Part shown: positions 5,730 through 7,682 of the stretch, piece by piece | Layout: every line of letters starts with the position of its first letter | How positions within the stretch are numbered: the stretch's first letter is position 1 | Assembly: GCA_023442635.1 (NCBI GenBank) | Contig: JAEZYR010000024.1 | Coordinates: 1 to 7,682 of the forward strand | Direction: 5' to 3' | DNA length: 7,682 nt | From: Bacillota bacterium | GTDB lineage: Bacteria; Bacillota; Clostridia; Saccharofermentanales; Fastidiosipilaceae | Program-made: the position numbers and the translations under genes | Notes under the pieces: generated by a model | Told to the model about the DNA's origin: nothing | Databases searched by the model: none | What the model saw: the letters and a program-made list of their open reading frames with translations, nothing else

Positions 5730-7682
5730 ATGAAGCTGCCGATCCGCCACAACCGATTTTTGCCCTGTTTAGTAGCGATTCTTCTACTGCTGCCTTTGAG
5801 TTTGTTTTCTATGCAACTCCGAGCAGCGCGCCAGGAAGATTTTAGCTTGCGTATTGTGTCTTACGTGCCTTCTGATCCTAATCAGGTGGGGTACCGCATC
5901 GTGCTTGATACAGGCCACGAACCTATCGTCGCCTTGCGAGCCGATTTCTCCCTGAGTACAGGGCAACTCACACAGGATCAAGTCGCAGCTGAGATTTCTT
6001 TGCGTGGTGTCAAAGTGGCGCAGCCACCGGAGCATCCAGGAACGGTTCGCATGCTTTGGGAAAGCTCAGACTTTGCCAAGCAGTTCATACAAGGCCAGGT
6101 CATTTTGGCTCAGATCCAATTCCCGAAACCTCTAGGGGATGAGAAGTTCCAGCTCAATATGGAGATATCGAATGCAGGGGATGCCTTGCATCTCCCTGAA
6201 GCCTTTCAGTGGCAGGAAGAAAGGCTAGTCGGCACAGGCGATGAGGCACAGGCTGGTGACTTTGAAACGCCGATTGCACGCCCAGAGGATCCCGAAGCAC
6301 AAAATCCTTTTGAGCCAACTGTACCAGCGCAACCAGCTCCGCCAACACCGCCAGGTGAAGATAGCAGTTCTTCATCTTCTGACCTCAAGGATGCCGATAC
6401 GAGCTCAAGTTCTGACACGACGGATAGTAAAGACCCAGGCTTTATTGGCCCACCCATCGAGCCGCCGACAGCACCTGTATCCGAACAGCCTACTTTGCCA
6501 ACAGAAGACCCTTCAGACAGCAGCTCACTTTCAGATTTGACAACTGAATCTTCAGAGAGCTCTAGCAGCGACCTGTCAGATCCCAGTGCTGACTTAAGTG
6601 ACCTAAGCTCCTCCAAAGATGACGAATCACCTGTAACTGGGGTCGTGGATCCTTCTCGCGTTGAGCCAGCGCCCCCTACCGAAAAGCTACCCGAGAAGTC
6701 TTCAGACTTGCCTGGAGCCTCAATATCTGACACGACAGCTCCGCGCTTAACGGTGGTGCCCCAGCCTGAACCTGGCCCAAGTAGCCAAGAAGCTCCATCT
6801 CAAGTCAGCTCCAAAGCGCCAGGTACAAGCGCAGCTCCAACAACGAAGGCTCCAACAGCGAAGGCGCCTACCACGGCTGCGCCTATTCCAGTCCAAACTT
6901 TGCCACAGCTCCCACGCGTGACAGCACCGAGTTTGCCAGACAGCCACAGCAGCTACTTGACGATTAAATTGCGCAACGAAAATCCGACCTTGCAGGATTA
7001 TTTGCTTATCCAACCAGCCGCAAGCTTGATTCCAAAGGATTATCAAGCCGCGGAACGACAAGCACCTGAAGGGCGTCTGACAGCTTATGTCTTGCAGCGT
7101 TACCAGCAGGAATTGATCTACGCGCGCTTCCAGCAACAATCTCCAGCCTTCTTTGTTTACGATGCATCGGGGCGACGAGCCTATCCTTACTACCCTTATT
7201 TTTCGACTTCATTTGATGGCAAGAACTATACGGTGCTACCGATTGACGGGCGCGTGTCTGTGACCGAAGATTTTACGATGACAACGCTGCTGCTTGGCCA
7301 GCACATCACATCCGCCTATAGCAGCGCGAAGGACATTTCAGCCTACATTCTCAATTTGGTAAATGAGACAGGGCAGCAGGGGGTCTATACTTATCGCCCC
7401 AATGAACCTGTAGGACGGCAATTGATACCTGGGGTGCATCTTCACGAAAGTGAACAGACATCATTGCCACCATCATCTGAACCTAGCTATGTGGGCAATG
7501 CCAAGCACATGCCGACCCCACCGAGCTGGACCAACAAACTCCCCCTTATCATTACGGGCGCGATTATCTTGGTTCTGATCGCGGCGCTGGTCGTTATTCT
7601 GATCTTGCTCAACAGACGACGTCAGGAAGAACAGCAAAGCTTGCAGCAGAATATGAGACGTTCGAATCGGGCTTACCAACAG
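5730..7682 (+). CDS. Large membrane-anchored surface protein with cohesin-like N-terminal module and Ser/Asp- and Pro-rich stalk (3' end outside window)
   Basis: The frame is open for 651 codons to the right edge with no stop. Layout: signal peptide 1-32 (MKLPIRHNRF, long Leu-rich core, LRA cleavage); a beta-rich module at about 36-165 resembling a divergent cohesin or related sandwich (YRIVLD, ALRADFSLS, VRMLWESS, GQVILAQIQF, FQLNMEIS); a stalk at about 166-405, first Ser/Asp-rich (211-297), then Pro/Thr/Ala-rich with APTTK/APTAK/APTTA repeats (369-385); an extracellular domain at about 408-572 that I do not recognise, rich in Tyr and beta-type segments; a transmembrane helix at 604-627; and a cytoplasmic tail starting NRRRQEEQQ, Gln/Arg-rich, continuing past the window. 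It is separated from the cohesin gene by 221 bases and two hairpins, so it is probably its own unit. The shared architecture suggests a second scaffold or adhesin for the same cell surface; dockerin binding is unproven. The gene is easily missed because it has no stop here. Confidence 0.85.
   Translation, partial: MKLPIRHNRFLPCLVAILLLLPLSLFSMQLRAARQEDFSLRIVSYVPSDPNQVGYRIVLDTGHEPIVALRADFSLSTGQLTQDQVAAEISLRGVKVAQPPEHPGTVRMLWESSDFAKQFIQGQVILAQIQFPKPLGDEKFQLNMEISNAGDALHLPEAFQWQEERLVGTGDEAQAGDFETPIARPEDPEAQNPFEPTVPAQPAPPTPPGEDSSSSSSDLKDADTSSSSDTTDSKDPGFIGPPIEPPTAPVSEQPTLPTEDPSDSSSLSDLTTESSESSSSDLSDPSADLSDLSSSKDDESPVTGVVDPSRVEPAPPTEKLPEKSSDLPGASISDTTAPRLTVVPQPEPGPSSQEAPSQVSSKAPGTSAAPTTKAPTAKAPTTAAPIPVQTLPQLPRVTAPSLPDSHSSYLTIKLRNENPTLQDYLLIQPAASLIPKDYQAAERQAPEGRLTAYVLQRYQQELIYARFQQQSPAFFVYDASGRRAYPYYPYFSTSFDGKNYTVLPIDGRVSVTEDFTMTTLLLGQHITSAYSSAKDISAYILNLVNETGQQGVYTYRPNEPVGRQLIPGVHLHESEQTSLPPSSEPSYVGNAKHMPTPPSWTNKLPLIITGAIILVLIAALVVILILLNRRRQEEQQSLQQNMRRSNRAYQQ
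6360..6620 (+). repeat. Ser/Asp-rich low-complexity stalk segment
   Basis: Codes for residues 211-297 of the protein starting at 5730, dominated by Ser and Asp with runs such as DSSSSSSD, SSSSD, DLSD and DLSS. Resembles in composition the Ser-Asp stalks of Gram-positive surface proteins that hold a binding domain away from the wall. Synonymous Ser codons (AGC, AGT, TCT, TCA, TCC) are mixed, so the DNA repeat is degenerate. Confidence 0.7.
6834..6884 (+). repeat. Short APTxK-type tandem repeat in the Pro/Thr stalk
   Basis: Three to four copies of a 5-residue unit (APTTK, APTAK, APTTA, then AP) in residues 369-385, coded by about 15-base DNA units with varied third positions. Typical of an extended, possibly O-glycosylated linker. 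Confidence 0.6.

Noticed and set aside
6206..6733. Antisense 175-residue reading frame rich in Ser, Gly and Glu
   Set aside because: It is the complement of the Ser/Asp-rich stalk of the real + strand gene, whose codons keep the opposite strand free of stops. No plausible ribosome binding site or domain.
6747..7139. Antisense 130-residue reading frame rich in Trp, Arg and Cys
   Set aside because: Complement of the Pro/Thr stalk and following domain; composition unlike a real protein and it lies wholly within the + strand gene.
1..7682. CRISPR array, tRNA, rRNA, insertion sequence or phage attachment site
   Set aside because: No spaced direct repeats, cloverleaf or rRNA-like segments, transposase frames or terminal inverted repeats were seen; the only repeats are protein-coding low-complexity stalk segments.

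Overview
The window reads as a chromosomal segment of a Gram-positive, Firmicutes-type bacterium, most likely a clostridial (Clostridia) anaerobe. The evidence is a PcrA-type rather than Rep-type helicase, strong GGAG/AAGGAG ribosome binding sites, secreted proteins without outer-membrane features, a dockerin, a cohesin-like module, and a clostridial-style wall glucosaminidase. The genus cannot be fixed from sequence alone. All five genes lie on the + strand.

Left part (1-2631): the 3' two-thirds or so of a UvrD/PcrA-family DNA helicase gene, entering from the left edge at the DDDQ motif. It overlaps by 8 bp a complete HD-domain 5'-deoxynucleotidase gene of the YfbR family. These are housekeeping functions (DNA repair and nucleotide-pool hygiene). 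The helicase carries an unusual insertion of about 80 residues just before motif V.

Middle part (2632-5508): after a short intergenic region with an extended -10 promoter candidate and a leader hairpin comes a two-gene, translationally coupled unit (ATGA overlap). The first gene encodes a secreted peptidoglycan-glucosaminidase-like protein ending in a type I dockerin. The second encodes a secreted, membrane-anchored protein with an N-terminal cohesin-like domain, a long Ser/Glu/Pro linker and a C-terminal transmembrane helix. The simplest reading is that the second protein is the surface receptor that docks the first: a miniature cellulosome-like dockerin/cohesin pair used for a wall hydrolase instead of cellulases. 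In the hydrolase the two halves of the glucosaminidase domain appear in swapped order, with similar helical segments at both outer ends, as expected for a circular permutation that arose by tandem duplication.

Right part (5509-7682): a terminator candidate, an AT-rich intergenic stretch with a second hairpin followed by a T run, then a large gene open at the right edge. It encodes another signal-peptide protein with a cohesin-like N-terminal module, a roughly 240-residue Ser/Asp- and Pro/Thr-rich stalk, an unrecognised extracellular domain, and a transmembrane helix with a basic cytoplasmic tail. It is probably a second surface scaffold of the same system. Both anchored proteins have type I topology and no LPxTG motif, so anchoring is to the membrane rather than by sortase.
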